A DNA stretch of 64,000 nt from Mycolicibacterium phlei (lineage in GTDB: Bacteria > Actinomycetota > Actinomycetes > Mycobacteriales > Mycobacteriaceae): NCBI RefSeq assembly GCF_001583415.1, contig NZ_CP014475.1, forward strand, positions 496,001-560,000, written 5' to 3'. A model generated the notes under the pieces. It worked only from the letters and a program-made list of their open reading frames with translations, made no database searches and was not told the origin of the DNA. The position numbers were made by a program, and so were the translations under genes. This document shows positions 1-9,723 of the stretch, in pieces; the first letter of the stretch is position 1; each line of letters starts with the position of its first letter.

Positions 1-677
1 AGGGCAGCCCGATCCGCTTCGCGATCGAACCCAAGCCCAACGAACCGCGTGGCGACATCCTGCTGCCGACCGTCGGCCATGCCCTGGCGTTCATCGAGAC
101 CCTGGCCCACCCCGAGCGCGTCGGCGTCAATCCCGAGGTCGGCCACGAGCAGATGGCGGGGCTGAACTTCATGCACGGCATCGCCCAGGCGCTCTACAGC
201 GGCAAGCTGTTCCACATCGACCTCAACGGTCAGCGGGGCATCAAATACGACCAGGACCTGGTGTTCGGCCACGGCGACCTGATCAACGCGTTCTCGCTGG
301 TCGACCTGCTCGAACACGGCGGACCCGACGGCACCCCCGCCTACGACGGGCCCCGCCACTTCGACTACAAGCCCAGCCGCACCGAGGACGCCGACGGGGT
401 GTGGGCCTCGGCGGCCGCGAACATGCGGATGTACCTGCTGCTGCGCGAGCGGGCCGCCGCGTTCCGCGCCGACCCGCGCGTGCGGGAGGCGATGGCGGCG
501 GCCAAGGTCGACGAGTTGCGCACCCCGACGCTGGCGGAGGGGGAGACCTACCGCGACCTGCTGGCCGACCGCAGCGCCTACGAGGACTTCGACGCCGACG
601 CCTACTTCGGTGGCCGGGGCGCCGGGTTCGTGGCCCTGCACCAGCTCGCGGTCGAGCATCTCGTCGGCGCCCGCTGA
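1..677 (+). CDS. xylA: Xylose isomerase, C-terminal part (5' end outside window)
   Basis: The reading frame is open from base 3 and stops with TGA at 675-677; the start lies upstream of the window. The enzyme interconverts D-xylose and D-xylulose. The visible 224 residues contain the typical block [11 protein letters not shown], a metal-binding region, followed by [17 protein letters not shown] and the [11 protein letters not shown] stretch of actinobacterial xylose isomerases of about 390 residues. A sugar ABC transporter follows on the same strand after 89 bases, which fits a xylose uptake and use operon. The family is certain from these motifs; substrate preference is inferred from family and neighbours. 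Confidence 0.93.
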   Translation, partial: GSPIRFAIEPKPNEPRGDILLPTVGHALAFIETLAHPERVGVNPEVGHEQMAGLNFMHGIAQALYSGKLFHIDLNGQRGIKYDQDLVFGHGDLINAFSLVDLLEHGGPDGTPAYDGPRHFDYKPSRTEDADGVWASAAANMRMYLLLRERAAAFRADPRVREAMAAAKVDELRTPTLAEGETYRDLLADRSAYEDFDADAYFGGRGAGFVALHQLAVEHLVGAR

Positions 678-766
678 CGGTCAAAGCGCCAATTCGGTGA
701 CCCGGATCACGCTATATGTATAAGCAAACAACAAAAGCCGTACGCGACATCGTCGGAAGGATCTCC

Positions 767-1840
767 GTGAAGCGAACCAGCAGTCTGCTCCTGACCGCAG
801 TCGTCGGCGTCAGCCTGACCCTGACCGCGTGCGGCACGTCCTCGGACTCGGGGTCGAGCGACGCGTCGGGAAACCAGAAGATCGGCGTCATCCTGCCGGA
901 CACCAAGTCTTCGGTGCGCTGGGAGACCAAGGACCGGCCCGCACTGGAGGAGGCGTTCACCAACGCCGGCATCGACTACACCATCCAGAATGCCGAGGGC
1001 TCCGCCGACACGATGGCCACCATCGCCGACGGCATGATCGCCGACGGGGTCACGGTGCTGGCCATCGTCAACCTCGACTCCGACAGCGGCGCCTCCATCC
1101 AGGAGAAGGCTGCCGCGCAGGGGGTGAAGACCATCGACTACGACCGGCTCACCCTGGGCGGCTCCGCCGACGTCTACGTCTCCTTCGACAACACCAAGGT
1201 CGGTGAGCTGCAGGGCCAGGGCCTCGTCGACTGCCTCGGCGACAGACCCGCAAACGTGGTGTTCCTCAACGGATCTCCGACCGACAACAACGCCACACTG
1301 TTCTCCAGTGGCGCCCACTCGGTCGTCGACGCCACCCCGTCGATCACCATCGTCGGCGAGCAGGCGGTCCCGGACTGGGACACCGACAAGGCCGTCACGA
1401 TCTTCGAGCAGCTCTACACCGCCGCCGACGGCCGCGTCGACGGTGTGTACGCCGCCAACGACGGCCTCGCCGGTTCGGTGATCTCGATCCTGGAGAAGAA
1501 CCGGCGCGCCGGCCAGGTTCCGGTCACCGGTCAGGACGCGACGGTCGAGGGCCTGCAGAACATCCTCGCCGGAACCCAGTGCATGACGGTCTACAAGTCG
1601 GCCACCGAGGAGGCTAACGCGTTGGCGGAGGCCGCGATCGCGCTGGCCAACGGTGAGGAGCCGAAGACCACCAGCACCTCCCGCGATGACGTCGGCGGGC
1701 GCGACGTGCCGTCGGTGCTGCTGACGCCGAAGTCGATCACCAAGGACAACGTCGACATCGTGTTCGAAGACGGCGGCCAGTCCCGCGACGAGGTGTGCGC
1801 CGGACAGTTCGCCGAGACGTGCACGGCCGCGGGAGTCTGA
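767..1840 (+). CDS. Sugar ABC transporter substrate-binding lipoprotein (XylF-like)
   Basis: Periplasmic-binding-protein-type sugar receptor, probably for xylose given xylA upstream. I chose the GTG at 767 because GGAAGG lies 6 bases before it and the protein then starts directly with a signal peptide: KR, a hydrophobic stretch, and the lipobox LTAC with Cys22 as lipid anchor. A Ser/Gly/Asp-rich linker follows, then a two-lobe sugar-binding domain (IGVILPDTKSSVRWE near the start and GVYAANDGLAGS in the second lobe). An ATG at 716 in the same frame would add 17 residues before the signal peptide and is less likely. Its stop overlaps the ATPase start (TGATG), indicating one operon. Confidence 0.88.
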   Translation: MKRTSSLLLTAVVGVSLTLTACGTSSDSGSSDASGNQKIGVILPDTKSSVRWETKDRPALEEAFTNAGIDYTIQNAEGSADTMATIADGMIADGVTVLAIVNLDSDSGASIQEKAAAQGVKTIDYDRLTLGGSADVYVSFDNTKVGELQGQGLVDCLGDRPANVVFLNGSPTDNNATLFSSGAHSVVDATPSITIVGEQAVPDWDTDKAVTIFEQLYTAADGRVDGVYAANDGLAGSVISILEKNRRAGQVPVTGQDATVEGLQNILAGTQCMTVYKSATEEANALAEAAIALANGEEPKTTSTSRDDVGGRDVPSVLLTPKSITKDNVDIVFEDGGQSRDEVCAGQFAETCTAAGV

Positions 1841-2619
1841 TGGACACTCCGATCCTCGAATTACGAGGTGTCAACAAGAGTTTCGGCGTTGTGCACGTCC
1901 TGCACGACGTGGACTTCCGGGTCTACCCGGGACAGGTGACCGCGCTCGTCGGCGACAACGGCGCCGGAAAGTCCACGCTGGTCAAGGCGATCGCCGGGAT
2001 CCACCCCATCGACACCGGCACCTACCTGTTCGAGGGCAACCCGGTGACGGTGCGCGGCCCCAACGACGTCTCCGCGCTGGGCGTCGAGGTGGTCTACCAG
2101 GATCTCGCGCTGTGCGACAACCTCGACATCGTCGAGAACATGTTCCTCGGCCGTGAGCTCAAGACCCGGGGCGGCATGCTCGACGAGGCGCGCATGGAGA
2201 CGATGGCGCGCGAGGCGCTGACCTCCCTGTCTGTGCGCACCGTGAAATCCGTGCGCCAGCCGGTGTCCAGCCTCTCCGGCGGGCAGCGGCAGACCGTCGC
2301 GATCGCCAAGTCGGTGCTGTGGAACTCGAAGGTCGTGCTGCTCGACGAGCCCACCGCCGCACTCGGTGTCGCGCAGACCCGTCAGGTGCTCGAGCTGGTG
2401 CGCGGCCTCGCCGCGCGCGGTCTCGGAGTCGTGTTCATCTCGCACAACATGAACGACGTCTTCGAGGTCGCCGACCGCATCTGCGCGCTCTACCTGGGCC
2501 GGGTCGCCGCCGACGTCAAGGCCGCCGAGGTGTCACACAACCAGGTGGTGGAACTCATCACCGCCGGCCGGTCCGGCAGCCTCGGCCTGGCACCCGCGCA
2601 GGCAGCGCAGTCGATGTGA
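1840..2619 (+). CDS. Sugar ABC transporter ATP-binding protein, single nucleotide-binding domain
   Basis: ATPase subunit of the sugar importer. The ATG at 1840 overlaps the receptor stop codon by one base. Walker A GDNGAGKST is at residues 38-46, the signature LSGGQ at 145-149 and Walker B VVLLDEP at 165-171. The protein has 259 residues and one ATPase domain, like the fructose/ribose FrcA type, whereas enterobacterial XylG has two fused domains and about 510 residues. The next gene, a permease, completes the transporter. Confidence 0.9.
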   Translation: MDTPILELRGVNKSFGVVHVLHDVDFRVYPGQVTALVGDNGAGKSTLVKAIAGIHPIDTGTYLFEGNPVTVRGPNDVSALGVEVVYQDLALCDNLDIVENMFLGRELKTRGGMLDEARMETMAREALTSLSVRTVKSVRQPVSSLSGGQRQTVAIAKSVLWNSKVVLLDEPTAALGVAQTRQVLELVRGLAARGLGVVFISHNMNDVFEVADRICALYLGRVAADVKAAEVSHNQVVELITAGRSGSLGLAPAQAAQSM

Positions 2620-2645
2620 CCATCCCCGTGAACGAGGACCGCGAA

Positions 2646-3923
2646 ATGACCACCGTGCAAACCGATTCCGAGGTCACCCTGGCCGACGCCGAGTTCGCCG
2701 GGGACCTGCGTACCGACGAGACCTTCCGCGACGCGGTCCGCGGCTACCTGCAGCGGGTCCGCGGCGGCGACATGGGTTCGCTGCCCGCCGTGCTCGGCCT
2801 GCTCGTGCTGTTCGTGGTGTTCGGGCTGGCCAACGACCGCTTCCTGTCGGCGCTGAACCTGGCCAACCTGATCACCCAGGCCGGCGCGATCTGCGTGCTG
2901 GCGATGGGTCTGGTGTTCGTGCTGCTGCTCGGCGACATCGACCTGTCCGCCGGGGTGGCCGGCGGTGTGTCGGCCTGTGTGATGGCGCTGCTCATCGTCA
3001 ACACCGGATGGCCGTGGTGGGCGGGACTGCTGGCCGGAATCGCCTGCGGCGCCGCCATCGGGCTCACCATCGGCCTGCTGCGCGCCAAGCTGGGCATCCC
3101 GTCGTTCGTCGTCACGCTGGCGTTCTTCCTCGGCCTGCAGGGGGTGACTCTCAAGCTGATCGGCGAGGGCGGTTCGGTGCGCGTCGACGACAAGGTGATC
3201 CGCGGGCTGACAATCAGCAACCTGCCGGTCACGGCGGGCTGGGCCATCGCGTGGATCGTCGTGATCGGGTTCGCCGCCCTGACCTTCTTCCAGCACCGCC
3301 GCCAGCGGGCGCTGAAACTCGCGCACGCCCCGACCGGCGTCGTGGTCGCCCGGGTCGCGGCCGTCGCCGCCGTCGTGCTCGGCGTCACCTATCTGCTCAG
3401 CGTCAACCGAAGCGTCAACCCCAACAACGAGATCCGCGGCGTCCCCTACGTGCTGCCGCTGGTGCTGGTGCTGCTGATCGTGCTGACCGTGGTGCTGCGG
3501 CGCACCTCCTACGGCAGGCACATCTACGCGGTCGGCGGCAACGCCGAAGCCGCCCGCCGCGCGGGCATCCCGGTCGACCGCATCCGGGTGTCGGTGTTCG
3601 TGATGTGCTCGTCGCTGGCCGCGCTGAGCGGGATCATCGCGGCGTCCTACGCGGGCAAGGTGTCGGCGTCCTCGGGTGCGGGCAACACGCTGCTCTACGC
3701 CGTCGGCGCGGCGGTGATCGGTGGCACCAGCCTGTTCGGCGGCAAGGGTCGCGCCATCGACGCGGTGATCGGCGGCGTGGTGGTCGCGACGATCGCCAAC
3801 GGGCTCGGGCTGCTCAACCAGTCGTCGTACATCAACTTCCTGGTCACCGGTGGCGTGCTGCTGCTGGCCGCCAGTGTGGACGCGGTGTCGCGGCGGCGGC
3901 GCTCCTCGGCGGGCCTAGCCTAG
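2646..3923 (+). CDS. Sugar ABC transporter permease (XylH/BPD_transp_2-like)
   Basis: Membrane subunit of the sugar importer, 425 residues. I prefer the ATG at 2646 because GAGGA lies 7 bases upstream; in-frame GTG codons at 2616 (overlapping the ATPase stop) and 2628 are alternatives. The protein has a soluble N-terminus of about 50 residues, then repeated hydrophobic segments starting with LPAVLGLLVLFVVFGLA, the conserved GDIDLSAG motif near residue 100, and a C-terminal GGTSLFGGKG motif typical of the RbsC/XylH family. A charged cytoplasmic insertion splits the membrane segments at about residues 215-240. Its last 9 bases overlap the 3' end of the convergent aminotransferase gene. Confidence 0.88.
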   Translation: MTTVQTDSEVTLADAEFAGDLRTDETFRDAVRGYLQRVRGGDMGSLPAVLGLLVLFVVFGLANDRFLSALNLANLITQAGAICVLAMGLVFVLLLGDIDLSAGVAGGVSACVMALLIVNTGWPWWAGLLAGIACGAAIGLTIGLLRAKLGIPSFVVTLAFFLGLQGVTLKLIGEGGSVRVDDKVIRGLTISNLPVTAGWAIAWIVVIGFAALTFFQHRRQRALKLAHAPTGVVVARVAAVAAVVLGVTYLLSVNRSVNPNNEIRGVPYVLPLVLVLLIVLTVVLRRTSYGRHIYAVGGNAEAARRAGIPVDRIRVSVFVMCSSLAALSGIIAASYAGKVSASSGAGNTLLYAVGAAVIGGTSLFGGKGRAIDAVIGGVVVATIANGLGLLNQSSYINFLVTGGVLLLAASVDAVSRRRRSSAGLA

Positions 3924-5069
3924 CCATACGCCGATACGGGCTAGTGCCTCCTCGATGTCGCTCGTCGGCCCGGCGAACGACAGCCGGACGAATGACCCGC
4001 CGCGCGCCGGGTCGAAGTCCACGCCCGGCGCGATCGCAACCCCGGTGTCGTCCAACAACTTCGAGCAGAACGACAGCGAGTCGTCGGTCAGGTGCGAGAC
4101 GTCGGCGTAGACGTAGAACGCGCCGTCGGTGGGGGCCAGCTTGTCGATGCCCAGCCCCCGCAGCCCGTCGAGAAGCAGCTGCCGGTTGGCGGCGTAATGG
4201 TGCAGCAGGCCTTCGCATTCGGCGATCGCCTCGGGGGTGAACGCCGCGACCGCGGCCAGCTGCGGCAGCGTGGGCGGGCAGATGGTGAAGTTGCCGGTCA
4301 GACAGTCCACCGCGCGCTGCAGCTCCTTGGGCACCAGCATCCAGCCCAGCCGCCACCCGGTCATCGCGAAGTACTTCGAGAAGCTGTTCACCACAATGGA
4401 ATCGCGGGAGGTCTCCCAGGCGCAGCTGGTCTCGGGCGCACCCTCGTAGACCAGCCCGTGATACACCTCGTCGCTGATCAGCCGCACCCCGTTCGACGAG
4501 CACCACGTCGCGATCGCCGCCAGCTCGGCCGGCGCGATCACGGTGCCGGTCGGGTTGGCGGGGCTGGCGACGATCACGCCCTGCACCGGCGGGTCGAGCT
4601 CGGCGAGCATCTGCGCCGTCGGCTGGAACCGGGTCTCGGGGCCGCACGGGATCTCGACGACCTCGCAGCCCAGCGCGGTCAGGATGTTGCGGTAGCAGGG
4701 GTAGCCGGGGCTGGCGATCGCGACGCGGTCACCGGCGTCGAAGCACGCTAGAAACGCCAGCAGGAAACCACCCGACGAGCCGGTCGTGACCACCACATCG
4801 TCCGGGTCGACCTCCAGCCCGTGCCGGTCGCGGTAGGAGCCCGCGATGGCCTCGCGCAGCTCGTGGATGCCGAGCGCGACGGTGTAGCTCAGCACGGTGG
4901 TGTCCAGCGTCTTCTTGGCCGCCTCCAGCACCGGGCCGGGCGCACCCACGCTGGGCTGGCCCGCCGACAGGTTCACCAGGTCGCCGTGGCTGCGCTGGCG
5001 TTCAGCGGCCGCCAGCCAGACGTCCATCACATAGAACGGCGGGATGCCGGAGCGCAGCGAGACCTTCAC
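3915..5069 (-). CDS. aspB: PLP-dependent aminotransferase, class I/II (AspB-like, last gene of the fadE33-side operon)
   Basis: Fold-type I aminotransferase of 384 residues. The PLP-binding lysine is Lys232 in NSFSKYFAMTGWRLG; the ASPANPTGT block near residue 168 and the SDEVYHGL block near 199 (Asp for the pyridine nitrogen, Tyr for the PLP hydroxyl) are present. It lies 10 bases after fadE33 on the same strand, as does Rv3565 (aspB) in M. tuberculosis, so it is probably co-transcribed with the steroid-ring genes. Its amino-acid substrate cannot be read from sequence, and a direct role in steroid breakdown is not established. Confidence 0.87.
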   Translation of the reverse strand: MKVSLRSGIPPFYVMDVWLAAAERQRSHGDLVNLSAGQPSVGAPGPVLEAAKKTLDTTVLSYTVALGIHELREAIAGSYRDRHGLEVDPDDVVVTTGSSGGFLLAFLACFDAGDRVAIASPGYPCYRNILTALGCEVVEIPCGPETRFQPTAQMLAELDPPVQGVIVASPANPTGTVIAPAELAAIATWCSSNGVRLISDEVYHGLVYEGAPETSCAWETSRDSIVVNSFSKYFAMTGWRLGWMLVPKELQRAVDCLTGNFTICPPTLPQLAAVAAFTPEAIAECEGLLHHYAANRQLLLDGLRGLGIDKLAPTDGAFYVYADVSHLTDDSLSFCSKLLDDTGVAIAPGVDFDPARGGSFVRLSFAGPTSDIEEALARIGVWLG

Positions 5070-5079
5070 ACCGTCAACG

Positions 5080-6021
5080 CTAGAGCACTTCGGCTTCCAG
5101 CCGCCGCAGGTACTCCCGCGCAGGCCCGAGCAGCTGGGCGCTGCCGTGCGCCCGCTTGAAGTACAGCTGGATGTCGTGTTCCCAGGTGATCGCGATGCCG
5201 CCGTGCATCTGCACCGCCTCGGCCGCGACCTTGTTGAACGCCTCGGTCGCCGAGAACCGGGCCAGCGCCGCCGACGTCGGCGACGGGTTGGCGATCGCCT
5301 CGTCGACCACCGCGCGGGCGGACTGCACCGCGACGTACAGGTCGGCCATCCGGTGCTTGAGCGCCTGGAAGCTGCCGATCGGCCTGCCGAACTGCACCCG
5401 GTCCTTGGTGTACTGCACCGTCAGGTCCAGGCAGCGCGACGCGGCGCCGATCTGCTCGGCCGCCAGCAGCAGGGCCGCGGTGTCGGCCAGACCCGGGTCG
5501 GCGCCGATATCGGCGGTCTCCTCGGCCTCGACGCGGGCCAGCCGGCGGGTCAGGTCCATGGGCTTGAGCGGGGTGGCCGTGAAACGGGTCCAGCGGGTCA
5601 GCCGGTCACCGTCGGCGGCGACGACGACGTCGGCGACGTCACCGTTGACCACGAACCCCGGGTCGAACACGACCGCGCCGATGCGGCTGCCCTCGGCCAG
5701 CCCCTCCAGGGCGTCGGTGTCGGGCTCGTCGGCGGCCAGCAGCGCCAGCTCGGCCAGTGTCGTGCCCAGCAGCGGGGTCGGCACCAGCGCCTTGCCCAGC
5801 TCCTCGAGGACGACGGCCGCGTCGGCGAGCTCACCGCCCGCGCCGCCCAGCTCCTCGGGCACCACCAGCGCCGCGGCGCCGACCTGCTCGCACAGCAGCG
5901 ACCACAGCGACTCGTCGTAGCCGCGTTCGGACTCCATCGCCGCACGCACCGCCGCCGGCGACGCGTGCTTCTCCACCAGCGCCGCGACCGTCTCGCGCAG
6001 CAGCTGCCGTTCTTCGCTCAC
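5080..6021 (-). CDS. fadE33: Acyl-CoA dehydrogenase FadE33-type subunit
   Basis: One subunit of an acyl-CoA dehydrogenase for late C/D-ring steroid intermediates. I chose the GTG at 6021 because it makes the 4-base GTGA overlap with the fadE32 stop; the open frame continues 26 codons further upstream but gives an unconserved low-complexity tail. The 313-residue product has the C-terminal ACAD region (VQFGRPIGSFQALKHRMADLY, then AVQMHGGIAITWEHD). FadE31/32/33-type enzymes in M. tuberculosis work as mixed-subunit heterotetramers in which only one subunit type carries a full FAD site and catalytic base. The short length agrees with a partner subunit. Confidence 0.88.
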   Translation of the reverse strand: MSEERQLLRETVAALVEKHASPAAVRAAMESERGYDESLWSLLCEQVGAAALVVPEELGGAGGELADAAVVLEELGKALVPTPLLGTTLAELALLAADEPDTDALEGLAEGSRIGAVVFDPGFVVNGDVADVVVAADGDRLTRWTRFTATPLKPMDLTRRLARVEAEETADIGADPGLADTAALLLAAEQIGAASRCLDLTVQYTKDRVQFGRPIGSFQALKHRMADLYVAVQSARAVVDEAIANPSPTSAALARFSATEAFNKVAAEAVQMHGGIAITWEHDIQLYFKRAHGSAQLLGPAREYLRRLEAEVL

Positions 6022-6971
6022 AGTGCCTCCAGTACCCGTCGCCGGTGCAGACTCGGATCGCCCCACGCCGACCGCAGCGCCTGGGTGCGCAGCAGCCACA
6101 GCGACAGGTCGTGCTCCTGGGTGAAGCCGATCGCACCGTGCGTCTGCAGCGCCGAGCGGGCGGCCAGCAGCGCGGCGTCGCTGGCCGCGGCCTTGGCGGC
6201 GCTGACGTCGCGTGCGGTGTCGGGGGAGCCGTCGGCCAGCGACAGCGCCGCCCCGTAGACCAGCGGACGCGCCAGCTCGATCGCGATGTGCACGTCGGCC
6301 AGCTTGTGCTTGATGGCCTGGTAGGTGCCGATCAGCTTGCCGAACTGGCTGCGCTGCTTGGCGTATTCGACCGCCATGTCCAGCATCGCCTGGCCCGCGC
6401 CGACCAGCTGTGCCGCGGTGGCCAGCGCGCCGAACTCGTAGGCGCGCGCCACATCGGCGGGCCTGCCGTCACCGGCGGCCGAGACCTCGAACAGGCGGCG
6501 GCTGGCGTCCACCGACTCATGCTGCGCCCCGGCGGTGGCGTCGTGCACCTGACCGTCGGCGGCCAGCAGCACCAGGCCGGCGAAGTCGGCGTCGACGGCG
6601 CGCGGCACCTGCGGCGGTGCGGCCACGGTGGCGATCAGCTCACCGGCGGCCAGCGCGGCGCTGCGCTCGTCATCGGCGAGCAGGATCGGCGCCACCGCAA
6701 TGGATTCCGCGACGGGACCGGGCACGCACCAGCGACCGAGCCGCTCGACGGCCACCACCATGTCGACCGGGTGGGCCTCGATGCCGTCGTACTTCTCGGG
6801 TACCAGCAGCGCGGTCACGCCCAGTTCTGCCAACTGCGACCACACCTTGCGGCCCGGTGCGGTGTCACCGGACGCCCACGCCCGGACCGCGCCGGGCAGG
6901 TCGGCGGCGCCGAGTGCGGCGTCGATGCTCGCGGCGAAATCCCGCTGCTGTTCGTCAAGCTCGAAGTTCAT
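6018..6971 (-). CDS. fadE32: Acyl-CoA dehydrogenase FadE32-type subunit
   Basis: ACAD family protein of 317 residues in the operon fadD3-fadE31-fadE32-fadE33-aspB. It begins MNFELDEQQRDFAASIDAAL and ends with the typical THGAIGFTQEHDLSLWL and LRRRVLEAL helices. Like FadE33 it is shorter than a standard ACAD of about 380 residues, and in M. tuberculosis it pairs with FadE31. The start ATG lies 4 bases after the fadE31 stop and the stop overlaps fadE33 by 4 bases. The assignment rests on gene order and protein character. Confidence 0.88.
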   Translation of the reverse strand: MNFELDEQQRDFAASIDAALGAADLPGAVRAWASGDTAPGRKVWSQLAELGVTALLVPEKYDGIEAHPVDMVVAVERLGRWCVPGPVAESIAVAPILLADDERSAALAAGELIATVAAPPQVPRAVDADFAGLVLLAADGQVHDATAGAQHESVDASRRLFEVSAAGDGRPADVARAYEFGALATAAQLVGAGQAMLDMAVEYAKQRSQFGKLIGTYQAIKHKLADVHIAIELARPLVYGAALSLADGSPDTARDVSAAKAAASDAALLAARSALQTHGAIGFTQEHDLSLWLLRTQALRSAWGDPSLHRRRVLEAL

Positions 6972-6975
6972 CTGT

Positions 6976-8100
6976 CTACTTTCGGGGGAGCCCCAGCAGG
7001 CGCTCGGCGATGATGTTGCGCTGAATCTCGTTGGTACCGGCGTAGATCGGGCCGCCCAGGGAGAACAGCAGCCCGTCGGTCCAGTTGTCGGTCAGTTCGG
7101 CGTCGGCGCCCTGCAGGTCCAGTGCGGTCTGGTGGATCGCGACGTCGAGGTCCGACCAGAACACCTTGGTGACGCTGGACTCCGCGCCCAGCTCACCGCC
7201 GTTGCTGACCCGGGTGACCGTGCCGAAGGTGTGCAGCCGGTAGGCCTGCGCCTTGATCCAGGCGTCGGCGACCCGGTCGGCGAAGGCCGGGTCGGGGTTC
7301 TGCTTCCACTGCGCGACAAGGCGTTCCGCCGGGGCCAGGAAGCGGGCCGGGCTGCGCAGCGACATGCCGCGCTCGTTGCTCGAGGTGCTCATCGCCGCGC
7401 GCCACCCGTCGTGCACGCCGCCGATGACGTCGCGGTCCGGCACGAACACGTTGTCCAGGAAGATCTCACCGAACCCGGTGTCGCCGCCGAGCTGCGCGAT
7501 CGGGCGCACCGTCACACCCTCGGCCTTGAGGTCGAACATGAAGTAGGTCAGGCCCTTGTGCCGTTCGGCCTCCGGGTCGGAGCGGAACAGGCCGAAGGCG
7601 CGCTCGCCGAACACCGCGCGCGAGCTCCAGATCTTCTGCCCGTTGAGCAGCCAGCCGCCGTCGGTCTTGGTCGCCGTGGACCGCAGCGAGGCCAGGTCGC
7701 TGCCGGACTCCGGCTCCGACCAGGCCTGCGCCCAGATCTCCTCGCCGCTGGCCATTTTCGGCAGCACCCGGTCCAGCTGCTCCTCGGTGCCGTGGGCGAA
7801 CAGCGTCGGCGCCAGCATCGAGGTGCCGTTGGCGCTCGCGCGGCCCGGCGCCCCGGCCCGGAAGTACTCCTCCTCGAACACCACCCACTGCAGCAGGCTG
7901 GCGTCGCGGCCGCCGTACTTCTTCGGCCAGGTGATCACCGACAGGCCGGCGTCGTAGAGCACCCGGTCCCACTGCCGGTGCTGCTCGAAGCCCTCGTAGG
8001 TGTCGTAGGACTTGGTGGGGAAGTGGTGCCGGTTGGCGGCCAGGAACTCCCGCACCTCGGCCCGGAAAGCCTCGGTCTCGTCGTCGAAATTCAGGTCCAT
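6976..8100 (-). CDS. fadE31: Acyl-CoA dehydrogenase FadE31-type subunit
   Basis: Full-length ACAD of 374 residues, the common partner for FadE32 and FadE33. N-terminal helices are followed by AQAWSEPESGSDLASL (FAD and substrate region), GQKIWSSRA, and the C-terminal GGPIYAGTNEIQRNIIAERLLGLPR. The ATG at 8100 shares one base with the fadD3 stop (TGATG), so the two are translationally coupled. The operon is expected to be repressed by KstR2 through the box upstream of fadD3. Confidence 0.9.
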   Translation of the reverse strand: MDLNFDDETEAFRAEVREFLAANRHHFPTKSYDTYEGFEQHRQWDRVLYDAGLSVITWPKKYGGRDASLLQWVVFEEEYFRAGAPGRASANGTSMLAPTLFAHGTEEQLDRVLPKMASGEEIWAQAWSEPESGSDLASLRSTATKTDGGWLLNGQKIWSSRAVFGERAFGLFRSDPEAERHKGLTYFMFDLKAEGVTVRPIAQLGGDTGFGEIFLDNVFVPDRDVIGGVHDGWRAAMSTSSNERGMSLRSPARFLAPAERLVAQWKQNPDPAFADRVADAWIKAQAYRLHTFGTVTRVSNGGELGAESSVTKVFWSDLDVAIHQTALDLQGADAELTDNWTDGLLFSLGGPIYAGTNEIQRNIIAERLLGLPRK

Positions 8101-9644
8101 CAGGAAGATTCAGCCCTCTCACGCAGCAGCGGTTTGACCACCTTGCCCCCGGGATTCCGCGGTAGCGCGTCGAGGAACTCCACCGAACGCGGAACCTTGA
8201 AGTTCGCCAGATGCTCACGGGTGTAGGCGATCACGGTCTCCTCGTCGAGCTGGGCGCCGGGCTTGCGGACCACGAACGCCTTGCCGACCTCGCCGAGCCG
8301 CTGGTCGGGCACGCCGATCACCGCGGCCTCGGCGACCCCGTCCAGCCGGGCCAGCACCTGCTCGATCTCCGCCGGGTACACGTTGAACCCGCCGCAGATG
8401 TACATGTCCTTGAGCCGGTCGGTGATGCGCAGGTTGCCGTTGGCGTCGACGGTGCCGACGTCACCGGTGTGCAGCCAGCCGTCGGCGTCGATCGCGGCGG
8501 CGGTGGCCTCGGGATCGTCGAGGTACCCCAGCATCACGTTCGGCCCGCGCAGCAGCACCTCGCCGGTACCGTCCTCACCCGGATTGTCGATGCGCAGCTC
8601 GAATCCCGCGATCGGACGGCCCGAGGTGGTGGCGACGGTCACCGCGTCGTCCTCGGGACGGCACATCGTGCCGAACCCGCTGCCCTCGGTCAGGCCGTAG
8701 GCGGTCAGCACGATGTCGATGTCGAGCTCGGTCTGCATCCGCTCGATCAGCACGACCGGGATCACGGCCGCGCCGGTGACCGCGAACCGCAGCGACGTCA
8801 GGTCGTAGTCGCCGCGCTTCGGGTGGTCGAGCAGGGTCTGGTAGATCGTCGGCGGCCCGGGCAGCACCGTGATGCGGTGCTCCTGCACGGCGGCCATCGT
8901 CTTCTCCGGATCGAACGTCAGCTGCGGGATCAGCGTCGCGCCGGTCTGCAGGCAGGCCAGGATGCCGGCCTTGTAGCCGAAGTTGTGGAAGAACGGGTTG
9001 ATGCACAGGTAGCGGTCGTCGGCGGTCACCCGGCCGCACTCCGCCCACGCCGCCGACGCGTCCAGCGACTGGCGGTGCGCGCACAGCGCGCCCTTGCTGC
9101 GCCCGGTGGTGCCGGAGGTGAACAGGATGTCGGAGACGTCGTCGGGGCGCACCGCGGCCGCACGCGCGTCGGCGGCCGCCAGGTCGGTGCCGGTGGCGAC
9201 GAACTCGTCCCAGTCGCCGTCGTCCTTGTCCACCGGGATCCGCACGATGCGGCGCAGCTGCGGCAGCGCGGAGCGGTCCAGGGAGGCGGCCTTGTCGGCG
9301 CCGAGGAACTCGCCCGAGGCGAACAGCAGCGGGGCGCCGGTGCGGGCCAGGATGTCGGTGGCCTCGCTGGCGGTGTAGCGGGTGTTCAGCGGGATGAGTA
9401 CCCCGCCGGCGTACTGGATGCCCAGGCAGGCGACGACCCACTGCCAGGTGTTGGGCGCCCAGATCGCGATCCGGTCGCCGGGGTTGACACCGGCCGCGAT
9501 CAGCGCCGCCGCGGTGCGCCGGACCTCGTCGCGCAGCTCGCCGTAGGTGAGCCGGCGGCCCTCGGTGATCAGGGCGTCGTGGTCGGCCAACCGGTCGGCG
9601 ATCCGGTTCAGGACCTGCGGAGTGGTCCGCCCGTCCGACGTCAT
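8100..9644 (-). CDS. fadD3: HIP-CoA synthetase (FadD3-type acyl-CoA ligase)
   Basis: ATP-dependent acyl-CoA synthetase that activates the indane-propionate left after steroid A/B-ring removal, entering C/D-ring degradation. I chose the ATG at 9644 because GAGGAG precedes it and the product then has 514 residues, as in the family; the frame stays open to 9728. The AMP-binding motif LFTSGTTGRSKG lies at residues 175-185, and the C-terminal NPGGK motif carries the catalytic Lys near 501. It is divergent from fadE30, with a KstR2 box between them. FadD3 identity comes from its place between fadE31 and fadE30. Confidence 0.9.
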   Translation of the reverse strand: MTSDGRTTPQVLNRIADRLADHDALITEGRRLTYGELRDEVRRTAAALIAAGVNPGDRIAIWAPNTWQWVVACLGIQYAGGVLIPLNTRYTASEATDILARTGAPLLFASGEFLGADKAASLDRSALPQLRRIVRIPVDKDDGDWDEFVATGTDLAAADARAAAVRPDDVSDILFTSGTTGRSKGALCAHRQSLDASAAWAECGRVTADDRYLCINPFFHNFGYKAGILACLQTGATLIPQLTFDPEKTMAAVQEHRITVLPGPPTIYQTLLDHPKRGDYDLTSLRFAVTGAAVIPVVLIERMQTELDIDIVLTAYGLTEGSGFGTMCRPEDDAVTVATTSGRPIAGFELRIDNPGEDGTGEVLLRGPNVMLGYLDDPEATAAAIDADGWLHTGDVGTVDANGNLRITDRLKDMYICGGFNVYPAEIEQVLARLDGVAEAAVIGVPDQRLGEVGKAFVVRKPGAQLDEETVIAYTREHLANFKVPRSVEFLDALPRNPGGKVVKPLLRERAESS

Positions 9645-9723
9645 CAATGCTCCTCTGGATTGGACTGCCCGGACATGTCCCGCCGCCGGGTCGTGGACGG
9701 CGGACTTGGCGACCGGGCACCAA

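Noticed and set aside
5757..8226. Long plus-strand open frames opposite the fadE and fadD3 genes
   Set aside because: They are high-GC shadow frames rich in Arg, Pro and Gly, antisense to well-supported ACAD genes with full family motifs.
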